A program made the position numbers and the translations under genes. Below, one piece after another: positions 27,105 through 36,294 of a DNA stretch of 64,000 bases. Position 1 is the first letter of the stretch; each line of letters opens with the position of its first letter. The notes below the pieces were generated by a model, which was not told the origin of the DNA, did no database searches, and saw only the letters and a list, made by a program, of their open reading frames with translations. Location of the stretch: assembly GCA_017308575.1 (NCBI GenBank), contig JAFKEQ010000002.1:436832-500831 (forward strand), read 5' to 3'. Origin of the DNA: Afipia sp. (lineage in GTDB: Bacteria > Pseudomonadota > Alphaproteobacteria > Rhizobiales > Xanthobacteraceae).

Positions 27105-27530
27105 ATGTCCGTGAAAGTTCTCTATCGCACCCAGGCCACCGCAACCGGCGGCCGTGACGGCAAAGCCTCGACCGCTGACGGCTCGTTCCAGGTCAACCTG
27201 TCCACCCCGAAGGAGCTCGGCGGCGGCGGCGGTCCGGGCAACAATCCGGAACAGCTTTTCGCAGCGGGTTATTCGGCCTGCTTCATCGGCGCGATGAAGG
27301 CGGTTGCTGCGCAAGGCGGTCCAAAGGTCCCGGCCGACGCGACGGTGACGGCAGATGTCGGCATCGGCCCGCGTTCGGAAGGCGGCTTCGGTCTTGATAT
27401 CGCGTTGACCATTTCGCTGCCGGGTCTCGCCAAGGCCGACGCCGAAGCGCTGGTCGCCAAGGCTCATCAGGTGTGTCCGTATTCGAACGCCACACGCAAC
27501 AACATCGACGTGAAGCTCACCGTCGTCTGA
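27105..27530 (+). CDS. ohr: Organic hydroperoxide resistance protein Ohr
   Basis: Thiol peroxidase of the OsmC/Ohr family that reduces organic and fatty-acid hydroperoxides using a lipoyl-dependent electron supply. The 141-residue product has the peroxidatic Cys in [10 protein letters not shown] (about 60) and the resolving Cys in [11 protein letters not shown] (about 125), plus Arg/Glu active-site partners in the N-terminal half ([22 protein letters not shown]). ATG follows AAGGAG. It is divergent from its regulator and ends before a strong terminator. Confidence 0.96.
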   Translation: MSVKVLYRTQATATGGRDGKASTADGSFQVNLSTPKELGGGGGPGNNPEQLFAAGYSACFIGAMKAVAAQGGPKVPADATVTADVGIGPRSEGGFGLDIALTISLPGLAKADAEALVAKAHQVCPYSNATRNNIDVKLTVV

Positions 27531-27550
27531 TTGCGCTGACAGGCAAAGAC

Positions 27551-27578
27551 AAAGAGCGGAGCCTTGCTCCGCTCTTTT
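27551..27578. terminator. Bidirectional terminator between ohr and the SDR gene
   Basis: AAAGAGCGGAGC, CTT loop, GCTCCGCTCTTTT: a perfect stem with A and T flanks, 20 bp after the ohr stop. It also faces the convergent SDR gene. Confidence 0.92.
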
Positions 27579-27595
27579 CGTTTGTCAGATGCGAG

Positions 27596-27649
27596 ACAGT
27601 CAGACGTGCTGGCCGCCGTTGAACAGTCAGACGTGCTGGCCGCCGTTGA
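27596..27649. repeat. 27-bp perfect tandem duplication at the SDR gene end
   Basis: Two adjoining identical 27-bp units (27596-27622 and 27623-27649) contain CAGACGTGCTGGCCGCCGTT. The inner unit supplies the last codons (GGQHV) and stop of the SDR gene; the outer unit repeats those codons and stop just downstream. Confidence 0.9.
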
Positions 27650-28391
27650 TGTGAATCTCCGCACCATTCACATACGAACTTGTCTCAGTGCACAGCACAT
27701 AGATGATCTTGGCGACTTCGTCCGGCGTGCCGAGACGATGCATAGGAATCTGCTCGTGAACGATCTTGTCGGTGCCCGGCGAGAGGATCGATGTGTCGAT
27801 TTCGCCCGGTGCGATAGCGTTGACGCGCACGCCGACGCGGCCGAAGTCGGATGCCATCTCGCGCGTCAATGCCGCTAGCGCCGCTTTCGATGTTGCATAA
27901 GCCGCGCCGGCAAACGGGTGCACCCGCGAGCCCGCGATCGAAGTGACATTCACCACCGATCCCTTGGCCGCTTTCAATTCTTCGATCAGTCCCCGCGCCA
28001 TCATGATCGGGGCGAAGAAATTCACCCGAAACACATGGCTCCAGACATCGACTTCGGTATCGATCGAGCCCATCCGCGCGCCATTTGGGCCCTTCGGTGA
28101 GATCGCGGCGTTGTTGACCAACGCGTGCAGCGCGCCGCCGGCGAGCCGCTCACGGATTTCATCGATCGCGCGCGCGGTGTCCTCGTGGTTGGCGAGATCG
28201 ACCTGGATGTGATCCTCCGGCCCGGCGCCCCACGGGCATTGCTCGGGAAACGGATGACGCGAACAGGTGATGACGCGCCAGCCCGCGCTGGAAAAGCGGA
28301 TCACCGTGGCGTGGCCGATGCCGCGGCTTGCGCCCGTCAACAGCAGCGTGCGCTTGGGCGCATTAGAATCGGCAGGCGTTGAAGTCGGCAT
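27627..28391 (-). CDS. Short-chain dehydrogenase/reductase
   Basis: NAD(P)-dependent oxidoreductase of 254 residues, classical SDR. The TGASRGIGHATV cofactor motif is at about 19-30, NNAAIS at about 91-96, the catalytic Ser in VTSIAGS near 146, and YATSKAAL with Tyr/Lys near 160-164; the C-terminus ends in NGAEIHINGGQHV, a usual SDR ending. An Arg after the first strand (SRHPF) favours NADP. The substrate is unknown. It lies 36 bp after pdxH, probably same transcript. Confidence 0.92.
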   Translation of the reverse strand: MPTSTPADSNAPKRTLLLTGASRGIGHATVIRFSSAGWRVITCSRHPFPEQCPWGAGPEDHIQVDLANHEDTARAIDEIRERLAGGALHALVNNAAISPKGPNGARMGSIDTEVDVWSHVFRVNFFAPIMMARGLIEELKAAKGSVVNVTSIAGSRVHPFAGAAYATSKAALAALTREMASDFGRVGVRVNAIAPGEIDTSILSPGTDKIVHEQIPMHRLGTPDEVAKIIYVLCTETSSYVNGAEIHINGGQHV

Positions 28392-28427
28392 GGAGTGGGA
28401 TCTCGCCTTCGGTCGTCAGAAATATCG

Positions 28428-29069
28428 TTATGGATAGAGCCGCGTCTTGGCCCAGGCGGCGTCGGATGCCGCGCGGCGGAATTCGATCCGGTCGTGCAGG
28501 CGGAAGGGGCGGTCGTGCCAGAATTCGATGCTCTGAGGTGTGATGCGCCAGCCGCTCCAGCCGGGGGGGCGGGGGACGTCGCCGATGGCGTATTTCGCCG
28601 CGTTCAGCGCGATGGCCTTTTCGAAGGCCATGCGGCTTTCCAGCGGCTGCGACTGCTTGCTGGCCCATGCCCCGATCTGCGCCTGCTTTGGCCGGGTGCC
28701 GAAATAGGTGTCGGCCTCGGCGTCGGTGACGCGGCTGACGGTGCCGCGGACGCGGACCTGCCGGCGCAGCGATTTCCAGTGGAACAGCAGCGCCGCCTTC
28801 GGATTGGCGGCCAACTCTCGGCCCTTGGCGCTGTCGATGTGGCTGTAGAACACGAAGCCGTCGGCATCGAAGCCCTTCAGCAGCACCATGCGCACGTCCG
28901 GCAGGCCATCGCCGTCCACGGTGGCCAGCGCCATGGCGTTGGGATCGTTCGGCTCCCCCTTGGCAGCCTCGGCGAGCCATGCGGCAAAGAGCGCGAAAGG
29001 CTCCTCGGCGGCGGTAAAATCACCGGAAATTAACTCACCTGGGGTTTTGATTGGACCTGGACCGTTCAT
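28428..29069 (-). CDS. pdxH: Pyridoxamine 5'-phosphate oxidase
   Basis: FMN enzyme that makes pyridoxal 5'-phosphate from PNP or PMP. The 213-residue product has [25 protein letters not shown] (FMN-binding strand pair), [28 protein letters not shown], the [10 protein letters not shown] motif ([11 protein letters not shown]), and the C-terminal [10 protein letters not shown]...[12 protein letters not shown]...TRLYP signature that defines the family. The ATG at 29069 gives the N-terminal length seen in relatives; ATG 29120 is the alternative. It shares a 96-bp divergent promoter region with the lipoprotein gene. Confidence 0.94.
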   Translation of the reverse strand: MNGPGPIKTPGELISGDFTAAEEPFALFAAWLAEAAKGEPNDPNAMALATVDGDGLPDVRMVLLKGFDADGFVFYSHIDSAKGRELAANPKAALLFHWKSLRRQVRVRGTVSRVTDAEADTYFGTRPKQAQIGAWASKQSQPLESRMAFEKAIALNAAKYAIGDVPRPPGWSGWRITPQSIEFWHDRPFRLHDRIEFRRAASDAAWAKTRLYP

Positions 29070-29165
29070 GTCTGGAGTATCCGGTTGCGTATCCTGGCGC
29101 CTCTTCGTGCCAAGTGTCATCTCGAGCGTTCCCTATATAGGGCACGTGAGGGCCGTGGCCTATCG

Positions 29166-29606
29166 TTGATCGGGCGGCTTGTCACGGCATTCGCGCTGGT
29201 GGCCGTGGGATGCTCGGCGGGCGGCTGCAGCATGGGCACTTTCGGCAAGGACGCCAAGCAAGACGATATGTCGGACGTCACCGGCTCGATCAGTCCGATT
29301 ATCCGATCCCATGACGACACCAATCTGACCGAGGCGGACCTTGCGCTGGCGCGGAATGCGGCGTCCGACGTGCTGACCCGCGGCCAGAAGGATGCCAGCC
29401 AGCCTTGGGAAAACCCTGAAACCGGCGCGCGCGGCTCGGTGACGCCGCTGGCTTCGACCTATACCAGCGAGGGCCGGGTCTGCCGGGATTTCCTCGCTAG
29501 TTACGTGCGCGGCGCGAACGAAGGCTGGCTGCAGGGCGAGGCCTGCCAGCAGCAGGGCAAAGGGGCCTGGGAAATCCGCAACATGAAGCCCTGGAAGCGC
29601 AGCTAG
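29166..29606 (+). CDS. RT0821/Lpp0805-family surface lipoprotein
   Basis: A secreted protein of about 146 residues. A hydrophobic start (LIGRLVTAFALVAVGCSAGGCSM) holds two possible lipobox cysteines. The mature part has the family's ending, with CRDFLASYVRGANEGWLQ and the CQQQGKGAWEIRNMKPW finish. Family members are thought to be outer-membrane or surface lipoproteins of unknown role. The start is uncertain: no ATG precedes the hydrophobic core, and TTG 29166 is used here; TTG 29085 would overlap pdxH. Confidence 0.75.
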   Translation: MIGRLVTAFALVAVGCSAGGCSMGTFGKDAKQDDMSDVTGSISPIIRSHDDTNLTEADLALARNAASDVLTRGQKDASQPWENPETGARGSVTPLASTYTSEGRVCRDFLASYVRGANEGWLQGEACQQQGKGAWEIRNMKPWKRS

Positions 29607-29737
29607 GGGATATGAACAGGCCGGTTTTTGGAAGGTTGCGGCGGTTCGCGGTCGTTGCACAAAAGCGACATAATCCCCAAATGAGGATAAAGGGCTGTCC
29701 ACGCCCAAATCTGAATTCCTGCAAGGAGACGTAACGG

Positions 29738-30760
29738 ATGCGCGACCCCTATGAGGTCCTGGGGGTGCAGCGGAGTGCCAGTGCCGCGGCGATCAAAAGC
29801 GCCTATCGCAAGCTCGCCAAGAAGCACCACCCCGATGCCAACAAGGGCGACCCTAAAGCGGCTGACCGGTTTGCCGAATTGAACGCTGCCAATGAAATCC
29901 TCGGTGACGAGGAGAAGCGCAAGCAGTTCGATCGCGGCGAGATCGACGCCGAGGGCAAACCACGTTTTCAGGGCTTTGAAGGCGGCTTTCCGGGCGGCGG
30001 TGCGGGCGCGCATCGCGCAGGACCGGGCGGCTTTGAATACTCGTTCCGCACCGGCGGAGGGCCGGGTGCCGCCGGCGGATTTGCCGGGGGCGGAGGTGGC
30101 TTCGAGGACATTCTCAAGAGCATGTTCGGCGGTCAGGCTGGCGCGGGAATGGGTGGCGGCCCCGGCATGGGCGGCGCGCGCGGCGGCGCGAACACGTTTG
30201 AATACGACACGCCGTTCGGAACCGATCTCGATCTTGCGGTGACCATGACCGTCGCGCTGGAAGAGGCGGTGAACGGTGCGACCCGCCGCGTGCGCCTGCC
30301 GACGGGCAAGGAACTCAATGTCCGCATCCCGGCCGGCGTCGCCGCGGGCCAGCAGATTCGCCTCAAGGGACAGGGTGACACCGCGCCCGGCCATCGCCCC
30401 GGCGACGTGCTGATCACCGTGAACATCGCGCCGCATCCCTATTTCAAAATCGACGGCAACGACCTGCGACTGGAATTGCCGATCACGCTGTATGAGGCGG
30501 TGCTGGGCGCGAAGGTACGCGTGCCGACGCTCGACGGCGCGGTGCAGCTTTCGATTCCGAAGAACACCTCGTCCGGCCGCACCTTCCGCCTGAAGGGCAA
30601 GGGCATGCCGGTGAAGGGTGCGTCGGGCGCGGATGGTTTCGGCGACCTGTTCGCCACCACGCGCATCATCCTGCCGGACGGTAATGATGCCGAACTTGAA
30701 GCGTTGATGGAAAAGTGGCGCGCGGATCATCCGTACAATCCGCGCAAGGATTTTGAGTGA
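29738..30760 (+). CDS. DnaJ-type co-chaperone with C-terminal substrate domains (CbpA-like)
   Basis: A 340-residue type II J-protein that stimulates DnaK. The J domain (1-68) has the HPD motif in KKHHPDANKGD. A long Gly/Phe-rich linker (about 82-155, GGFPGGGAGAH..., GMGGGPGMGGARGG) follows. The two C-terminal beta domains (about 165-335) have VRIPAGVAAGQQIRLKGQG and FRLKGKGMP. No Cys-rich zinc finger is present, unlike DnaJ itself. ATG 29738 follows AAGGAG. It ends just before a repeat-filled gap. Confidence 0.93.
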   Translation: MRDPYEVLGVQRSASAAAIKSAYRKLAKKHHPDANKGDPKAADRFAELNAANEILGDEEKRKQFDRGEIDAEGKPRFQGFEGGFPGGGAGAHRAGPGGFEYSFRTGGGPGAAGGFAGGGGGFEDILKSMFGGQAGAGMGGGPGMGGARGGANTFEYDTPFGTDLDLAVTMTVALEEAVNGATRRVRLPTGKELNVRIPAGVAAGQQIRLKGQGDTAPGHRPGDVLITVNIAPHPYFKIDGNDLRLELPITLYEAVLGAKVRVPTLDGAVQLSIPKNTSSGRTFRLKGKGMPVKGASGADGFGDLFATTRIILPDGNDAELEALMEKWRADHPYNPRKDFE

Positions 30761-30823
30761 GGGTGGGGCGCGCCCTGCTCTCCCACGTCGTCCTCGCGAA
30801 AGCGGGGACGCTGTTATGCCCAC

Positions 30824-30996
30824 CTCACGCATCTCTCAGGGTGTCATCGCCTGGCATAGCCCGTCGAAGACGGGCGTGAACGCGTAATCTCTCCGCGGCA
30901 CGCTTTCGGGCGCGACATCGTGGATGTCACGCCCAGCTCACGCATCTCTCAGGGTGTCATCACCGGGCATAGCCCGTCGAAGACGGGCGTGAACGC
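30824..30996. repeat. Two 60-bp direct repeats, 113-bp period
   Basis: Copy 1 at 30824-30883 and copy 2 at 30937-30996, each starting CTCACGCATCTCTCAGGG and ending CGGGCGTGAACGC, differ at 2 of 60 positions. Both contain a CCCGTC/GACGGG palindrome. They lie in the 1.18-kb gap between the DnaJ-like gene and ilvD, where no gene is seen. Confidence 0.85.
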
Positions 30997-31077
30997 CCTT
31001 TTGTCCCGGTGATCCCGATGAGTTGAGCATCGTGCTTCGATAATCGGGATGGCCGGGACAAGCCCGGCCACGACAAT
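30956..31077. repeat. REP-type element interrupted by a 32-bp insert
   Basis: The uninterrupted form at 52403-52492 starts GTCATCACCGGGC then TTGTCCCGGTGATCC. Here 32 bp (30969-31000, itself palindromic: CCCGTCGAAGACGGG) separate CACCGGGC from TTGTCCCGGT. The remainder (CCCGATGAGTTGAGCAT..., TCGGGATGGCCGGGACAAG) matches the other copy. Confidence 0.75.
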
Positions 31078-31162
31078 GGAAATATCGCGCACTCTCTCCG
31101 CGTTCTGCTTTCGCGGGGGCGACGCTGTGGGTGTGGCAAGTATCGCTTGTCACCACAGGCCG

Positions 31163-31254
31163 TCATGGCCGGGCTTGACCCGGCCATCCATCTCCTTCGG
31201 CAGATGCATTTTACAAGGTGCGATGGATACGCGGGTCAAGCCCGTGTATGACGA
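31163..31254. repeat. Further REP-like palindromes
   Basis: GTCATGGCCGGGCTTGACCC-type palindrome followed by a second unit around GCGGGTCAAGCCCGTGTATG. Both are typical intergenic palindromes of this lineage. Confidence 0.6.
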
Positions 31255-31294
31255 TTGTGAGTGTTGAAGCGCTGCGCTTCACCTCGATTTCCCG

Positions 31295-31800
31295 ATTCAA
31301 TTTTCAAACAGCCACTTCGATTTGCGCGCGTTCATTCGCGCACGCATCATCGTTCTCGCACGCGGTGCGAGGCGATCCTTCATCATCGTGCCCCACACAA
31401 TGAGGGGCATGGAGCGCCGCAAGGCGCAAAGGATGTCGGTTCGCTTCCTCTGCGAAAAGGAAGCGCGTCGCCTCGCGGCGCTCCACATGCGGCGATTTTG
31501 GGCGAGGGGAGCGTTCTTCCGGGACAGGACGGGCGTTTCCGCCTCCGACTGTCCGCGTCCAGCCACTGAAGGCAGAGCCACGTAGTTGGCCCGGTCGCTG
31601 ACCCCAGCCTCCCGGGCGAATACGGGTGCGAACCGCATCGCGCAGGCGCCGCATCCTGTTCCGCCTCAAAAGCGCCCTCGAGAAGCGCCCCTCGCGAACA
31701 GGACACGGCGAACTTAAGCGCGATTCAGAACGCGGGGATCGCGATCCCCATCACGAAATGTTGCAGCTAACAGCCCGGATGAATTCTTGTCCCGGGCGCG
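31295..31800 (-). repeat. Dispersed structured repeat, copy B (putative ncRNA element)
   Basis: Read on the minus strand. GCCCGG/CCGGGC closes around GAGGCTGGGG. A hairpin GGACAG/CTGTCC encloses GGCG-GAAA-CGCC (GNRA tetraloop). A long stem GGAGCGCCGCGAGG/CCTTGCGGCGCTCC encloses CGCTTCC/GGAAGCG. Then come CCCCTCATTGTGTGGGG, CTCGCAC/GTGCGAG, and the 20-base tail at 31295-31314, identical to that of copy A (2261-2280, + strand). The 5' halves of A and B are not obviously alike, so these look like subfamilies sharing a 3' module. It lies between ilvD (upstream on this strand) and the REP cluster. No convincing coding frame. Confidence 0.6.
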
Positions 31801-31938
31801 ATGCAGCGCGCAAGCGTTGCTTCGCAGAACCGGGACCGTAACAGACACCGCACTCGCAACGGCCCCGGCTCAGCTGCGCATCGCGTCGCGCTGCGCAGCG
31901 TCCGGGGCAAGGCTGTGCGCGCGATGCGGATTCGTCCG

Positions 31939-33783
31939 TCAGTCCTTCACCACGCGCACCGCTCCCAGCGCAGCGCTGGTTGCATGGGCGGCATAGGCCC
32001 TGAGCGCGGTGGTCACCTTGCGGCTGCGCTTCTTCTCGGGCTTCCACGCCGCGTCGCCGCGCGCGTCCATCGCCTTGCGGCGGCGGTCGAGTTCGGCGTC
32101 GTCCACATCCACACGCAGAACGCGGTTCGGAATGTCGATCTGGATCAGGTCGCCGTCATTGACGAGGCCGATCGCGCCGCCTTCTGCTGCTTCCGGCGAG
32201 ATGTGGCCAATCGAGAGGCCCGATGAGCCGCCGGAGAAGCGGCCGTCGGTGATCAGCGCGCAGGCTTTGCCGAGGCCCTTCGATTTCAGGTAGCTGGTCG
32301 GGTAAAGCATCTCCTGCATGCCGGGGCCGCCGCGCGGGCCCTCGTAGCGGATCAGCACTACGTCGCCTTCCTTGATCTTGCCGCCAAGGATGCCTTCCAC
32401 CGCCGCGTCCTGACTCTCGAAAATCCGCGCCGGGCCCTCGAACTTCAGAATGCTTGCGTCGACGCCCGCCGTCTTCACGATGCAGCCGTCCTGCGCGATG
32501 TTGCCGAACAGCACGGCGAGGCCGCCGTCCTTCGAGAAGGCATGTTCGGCGTCGCGGATGGTGCCGGTCTTGCGGTCGGTGTCGAGATCCTCGAAGCGGC
32601 GGTCCTGGCTGAACGCCACCTGCGTCGGCACGCCGCCGGGCGCGGCCTTGAAGAAATGGCGCACGCTGTCGCTCTTGGTGCGCATCACGTCCCAGCGGCC
32701 AAGTGCGTCTTCCAGACTCTTGCTATGGACGTTCGGCAGTTCCTTGTGAATGAGACCGGCGCGGTCGAGCTCGCCGAGGATCGCCATGATGCCGCCGGCG
32801 CGATGCACGTCTTCCAGATGCACGTCGGCGACCGACGGCGCGACCTTGCACAGCACTGGCACGCGGCGCGACAGGCGGTCGATGTCCGCCATGGTGAAGG
32901 GCACTTCGCCCTCATAGGCGGCGGCCAGAAGATGCAGCACGGTGTTGGTCGAGCCGCCCATGGAGATGTCGAGGGTCATGGCGTTCTCGAACGCCTTGAA
33001 GTTCGCGATATTACGCGGCAGCACGTTTTCGTCGTTCTGCTCGTAGTAGCGGCGTGCGAGATCGACGATCAGGTGGCCCGCCTCGACGAACAGGCTCTTG
33101 CGGTCGGCGTGGGTCGCCAGCACCGAACCGTTGCCCGGCAGCGCGAGGCCCAGCGCCTCGGTCAGACAGTTCATCGAGTTCGCGGTGAACATGCCCGAGC
33201 ACGATCCGCAGGTCGGACACGCGGAGCGCTCGATCACTTCGACCTCGGCATCGCTCACCTTGTCGTCGGCGGCGGCGATCATCGCGTCGATCAGATCGAC
33301 CGAGCGGATTTTGCCCTTGATGTTGACCTTGCCGGATTCCATCGGCCCGCCCGAGACGAACACGACGGGAATGTTGATGCGCATCGCGGCCATCAGCATG
33401 CCGGGCGTGATCTTGTCGCAGTTGGAGATGCAGACCATGGCGTCGGCGCAATGCGCATTGACCATGTATTCGACGCTGTCGGCGATCAGTTCGCGCGAAG
33501 GCAGGCTGTAGAGCATGCCGTCATGGCCCATGGCGATGCCGTCGTCCACCGCGATGGTGTTGAATTCCTTGGCGACGCCGCCCGCCTTCTCGACCTCGCG
33601 CGCGACAAGCTGTCCGAGATCCTGCAGATGGACGTGGCCCGGCACGAACTGGGTGAACGAGTTGACGATGGCGATGATCGGCTTGCCGAAGTCTTCGTTC
33701 TTCATGCCCGTGGCGCGCCAGAGGCCGCGTGCGCCCGCCATGTTGCGGCCGTGGGTGGAGGTGCGGGAACGATAGGCGGGCAT
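31939..33783 (-). CDS. ilvD: Dihydroxy-acid dehydratase
   Basis: Fe-S enzyme of valine, leucine and isoleucine synthesis; dehydrates 2,3-dihydroxy-acids to 2-keto acids. The 614-residue product has [12 protein letters not shown] (cluster Cys), [18 protein letters not shown] (second Cys set), [13 protein letters not shown], and the C-terminal [22 protein letters not shown] 33783 gives the canonical start [18 protein letters not shown] and has AGAGGA before it. The long form with 13 extra Cys-region residues is of E. coli IlvD length (cluster probably [4Fe-4S]). It is divergent from the CNNM/CBS gene. Confidence 0.96.
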   Translation of the reverse strand: MPAYRSRTSTHGRNMAGARGLWRATGMKNEDFGKPIIAIVNSFTQFVPGHVHLQDLGQLVAREVEKAGGVAKEFNTIAVDDGIAMGHDGMLYSLPSRELIADSVEYMVNAHCADAMVCISNCDKITPGMLMAAMRINIPVVFVSGGPMESGKVNIKGKIRSVDLIDAMIAAADDKVSDAEVEVIERSACPTCGSCSGMFTANSMNCLTEALGLALPGNGSVLATHADRKSLFVEAGHLIVDLARRYYEQNDENVLPRNIANFKAFENAMTLDISMGGSTNTVLHLLAAAYEGEVPFTMADIDRLSRRVPVLCKVAPSVADVHLEDVHRAGGIMAILGELDRAGLIHKELPNVHSKSLEDALGRWDVMRTKSDSVRHFFKAAPGGVPTQVAFSQDRRFEDLDTDRKTGTIRDAEHAFSKDGGLAVLFGNIAQDGCIVKTAGVDASILKFEGPARIFESQDAAVEGILGGKIKEGDVVLIRYEGPRGGPGMQEMLYPTSYLKSKGLGKACALITDGRFSGGSSGLSIGHISPEAAEGGAIGLVNDGDLIQIDIPNRVLRVDVDDAELDRRRKAMDARGDAAWKPEKKRSRKVTTALRAYAAHATSAALGAVRVVKD

Positions 33784-34033
33784 TTTTTGTCCTCTGGCAA
33801 GTCGGCGGGAAAGGTCTTCTAGCATCAAAGTCAGGGAGATAAAGCATTCCGGTGCAGGGGCGCCATGCTATCCGGAAAATGATGCAGCACAGCATGTTCC
33901 GTGGGGCGCTTTTGCGCCCGGGCGCTGCGCGGAAGGGGACGGAACAGGCGCCGCGCATCGCTGCCATTTGCCGCAGCATGGAGACGGTCCGGCTTTTGGT
34001 GTAGGGTTGCGCATCTCAATCAAAAGGCTTCCG

Positions 34034-35317
34034 TTGTTATCCCTCGAACTCGGCATCGTCGCCGTTCTCATCGTCATCAACGGCCTGCTTGCCATGTCGG
34101 AACTGGCCATCGTCTCGAGCCGTCCGGCGCGGCTGGCGGCGCTTGCTGAAAGGGGCGTGAGCGGATCGCGGCGCGCGCTTGCGCTGGCCTCCGATCCCGG
34201 AAAATTCCTTTCCACGGTGCAGATCGGCATCACGCTGGTCGGTGTGGCGTCGGGCGCTTTTTCAGGTGCGACGCTCGGCGCGCGGCTCTCGGCGTGGCTC
34301 GTGGATCTCGGCCTGTCTGCGAGGCTTGCGGACGGGCTCGGCGTCGGCGCGGTGGTCACCCTGATCACCTATGCCTCGCTGATTATCGGCGAACTGGTGC
34401 CGAAACAGATCGCGTTGCGCGATCCGGAAGCGGTGGCGGTGAAGGTCGCGCCCGCGATGGTGGTGCTTGCGAAAATCTCTTCGCCGCTGGTGTGGATTCT
34501 GGATCGTTCCGGCAAAGGCCTGCTCTGGCTGCTCGGCCAGCGCGGCGAGGCCGAGGACAAGGTGAGCGAGGATGAAATCCGCACCCTTGTGGTCGAGGCG
34601 GAGAACGCCGGTGTGCTGGAGCCCGGCGAGAAGGAGATGATCGCGGGCGTGATGCGGCTCGGCGATCTGCCGGTCGGCGCGGTGATGACGCCGCGCCACG
34701 AGGTCAGCATGATCAACCTGTCCGATCCGCCGGATGCGATCCGTCTTGCTTTCAGGGAAGGCTCGCACTCGCGCCTGCCGGTGTTCGACGGCGAGGAAAC
34801 GCTCGGCATCGTGCAGGCCAAGGACATGCTGGATGTATATTTGGCGGGAGGGATTCCAGATATCGGCAAGCTGGTGCGCCAGGCGCCGGTTATCCCGGAA
34901 ACCGTCGACGCGCGGGACGTGGTGGCCATCTTGCGCGACTCGCCGGTACACATGGGCCTGGTTCATGACGAGTACGGCACGTTTCAGGGCGTCGTCACCA
35001 ATGCTGACATTCTGGAATCCATCGTCGGAAGCTTCCGCACCGAGGACGGACCGGCGGAAGCCGCTTTCGTCAGGCGCGACGATGGATCGCTGCTCATTTC
35101 GGGCTGGATGCCCGCCATCGAATTCGCGGCGCTGCTCGGCATCGACCTGCCGCCCTCGCGGCCTTACCAGACCTGCGCCGGTTATCTTTTGGAAAAGTTC
35201 GGCGCGATCCCCGATGTCGGCCAGAGCGTTGCAGCGGACGGCTGGCGGTTCGAGATTGTCGATCTCGATGGCCGCCGCATCGACAAGGTGCTCGCGATGA
35301 AAGATAGCGCCGATTGA
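34034..35317 (+). CDS. CNNM/CorC-type membrane protein with CBS domains (hemolysin family)
   Basis: Likely Mg2+/Co2+ efflux-linked protein, about 427 residues. The N-terminal DUF21/CNNM membrane domain (1-195) has about four hydrophobic helices and the SELAIVSSRPARLAALAE and GELVPKQIALRDPE motifs. A CBS pair (about 205-330) contains GAVMTPRHEV, SRLPVFDG and GLVHDEYGTFQGVVT. A CorC_HlyC transporter-associated domain (about 345-425) ends the protein. TTG 34034 with AAGG before it is the best start; TTG 34007 and 33968 are alternatives. The name hemolysin is historical. Confidence 0.88.
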   Translation: MLSLELGIVAVLIVINGLLAMSELAIVSSRPARLAALAERGVSGSRRALALASDPGKFLSTVQIGITLVGVASGAFSGATLGARLSAWLVDLGLSARLADGLGVGAVVTLITYASLIIGELVPKQIALRDPEAVAVKVAPAMVVLAKISSPLVWILDRSGKGLLWLLGQRGEAEDKVSEDEIRTLVVEAENAGVLEPGEKEMIAGVMRLGDLPVGAVMTPRHEVSMINLSDPPDAIRLAFREGSHSRLPVFDGEETLGIVQAKDMLDVYLAGGIPDIGKLVRQAPVIPETVDARDVVAILRDSPVHMGLVHDEYGTFQGVVTNADILESIVGSFRTEDGPAEAAFVRRDDGSLLISGWMPAIEFAALLGIDLPPSRPYQTCAGYLLEKFGAIPDVGQSVAADGWRFEIVDLDGRRIDKVLAMKDSAD

Positions 35318-35409
35318 TCGGCGCAGCCATGCATGCGCGGATATTGTCGGGCATGATTGAATCTGCGACGCCGTAACCATTGCATCGATAACCCGGGCTT
35401 CCGCGTTTC

Positions 35410-36282
35410 ATGACCAGTTCACGATGGACAGGCATCGCCTGTCTCGGGATCACCGCATTTGGGTGGGGCTTGAACTGGCCCTTCATGAAGCTGTTGCTGC
35501 GCGAACTTCCGCCTCTGTCCGCGCGCGGGCTTGCCGGCGTCGTCGCGGCCGTCATCCTTGCGGCAGTCGCCGTTGCACGGGGCGAGCGGCTTGCGGTGCC
35601 GCTTGCGGCAATTCCGCGTCTTCTGTTCGCGACCTTTACGAATGTCATCGCCTGGATGGGATTCGGCACGATCGCGATGCAGTGGGTCACCGTCAGCGAG
35701 GGCGCGCTGCTCGCCTACACCATGCCGATCTGGGCGACGCTGCTGGCATGGCCGCTGCTGGGCACGCGGCCGACATTGCGCGACCTCGTTGCGTTGTGTC
35801 TGGGCCTCGGCGGCATTGTCACGCTGTTCGGCGGGACCGGTTTCGCGCTCGGGCCCGAGAAACTCGCCGGCGCGTCGCTGGCGCTTGCGGCGGCCATTCT
35901 GTTCGCCTTCGGCAATGTCGTGAATGGCAAGCCGATGCCGATTCCGCCACTTGCGCTGGTGGCCTGGCAGGTCGGGCTCGGCTGTCTGGCGATGCTGGTT
36001 TATGGCCTCGCCGTTGAGCAGCCGCATTTCGGTGCGCTCTCGCACGCGGGGTGGGGCATGATGGCGTATATGACCATCGTCCCGATGGGCATCTGCTACG
36101 TGACTTGGTTCGAGACGTTGCGTCGCCTGCCGCCTGCGACGGCCTCGACCGGCATGCTCCTGGTGCCGGTGGTCGGCGTGGTTGCGGCGGCCGCGATGGT
36201 CGGAGAGCCGCTCGGTCTTCGCGTCATTCTCGCCATGGTGCTGACGCTGGGCGGCGTGACGCTCGCATTGCAGCGCTCGTGA
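35410..36282 (+). CDS. EamA-family (drug/metabolite) transporter
   Basis: A 290-residue inner-membrane permease with ten predicted hydrophobic helices in two EamA repeats (about 8-140 and 150-285). The first repeat begins TAFGWGLNWPFMKLLLRELP and contains TVSEGALLAYTMPIWATLLA, a common DMT/RhaT-family signature; the second ends MVGEPLGLRVILAMVLTLGG. The direction and substrate (amino acid or metabolite export) are unknown. It is convergent with the anti-sigma gene (12 bp). Confidence 0.9.
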   Translation: MTSSRWTGIACLGITAFGWGLNWPFMKLLLRELPPLSARGLAGVVAAVILAAVAVARGERLAVPLAAIPRLLFATFTNVIAWMGFGTIAMQWVTVSEGALLAYTMPIWATLLAWPLLGTRPTLRDLVALCLGLGGIVTLFGGTGFALGPEKLAGASLALAAAILFAFGNVVNGKPMPIPPLALVAWQVGLGCLAMLVYGLAVEQPHFGALSHAGWGMMAYMTIVPMGICYVTWFETLRRLPPATASTGMLLVPVVGVVAAAAMVGEPLGLRVILAMVLTLGGVTLALQRS

Positions 36283-36294
36283 CGAATGAAAGGC

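Noticed and set aside
31261..31740. Protein-coding frames of 85-120 codons across structured repeat B, both strands
   Set aside because: Several long frames overlap on both strands, as expected in GC-rich stem-forming DNA; none has a ribosome site or family features.
33784..34033. Branched-chain amino-acid attenuator or riboswitch before ilvD
   Set aside because: No leader peptide rich in Ile/Val/Leu codons and no recognised aptamer in the 250-bp gap.
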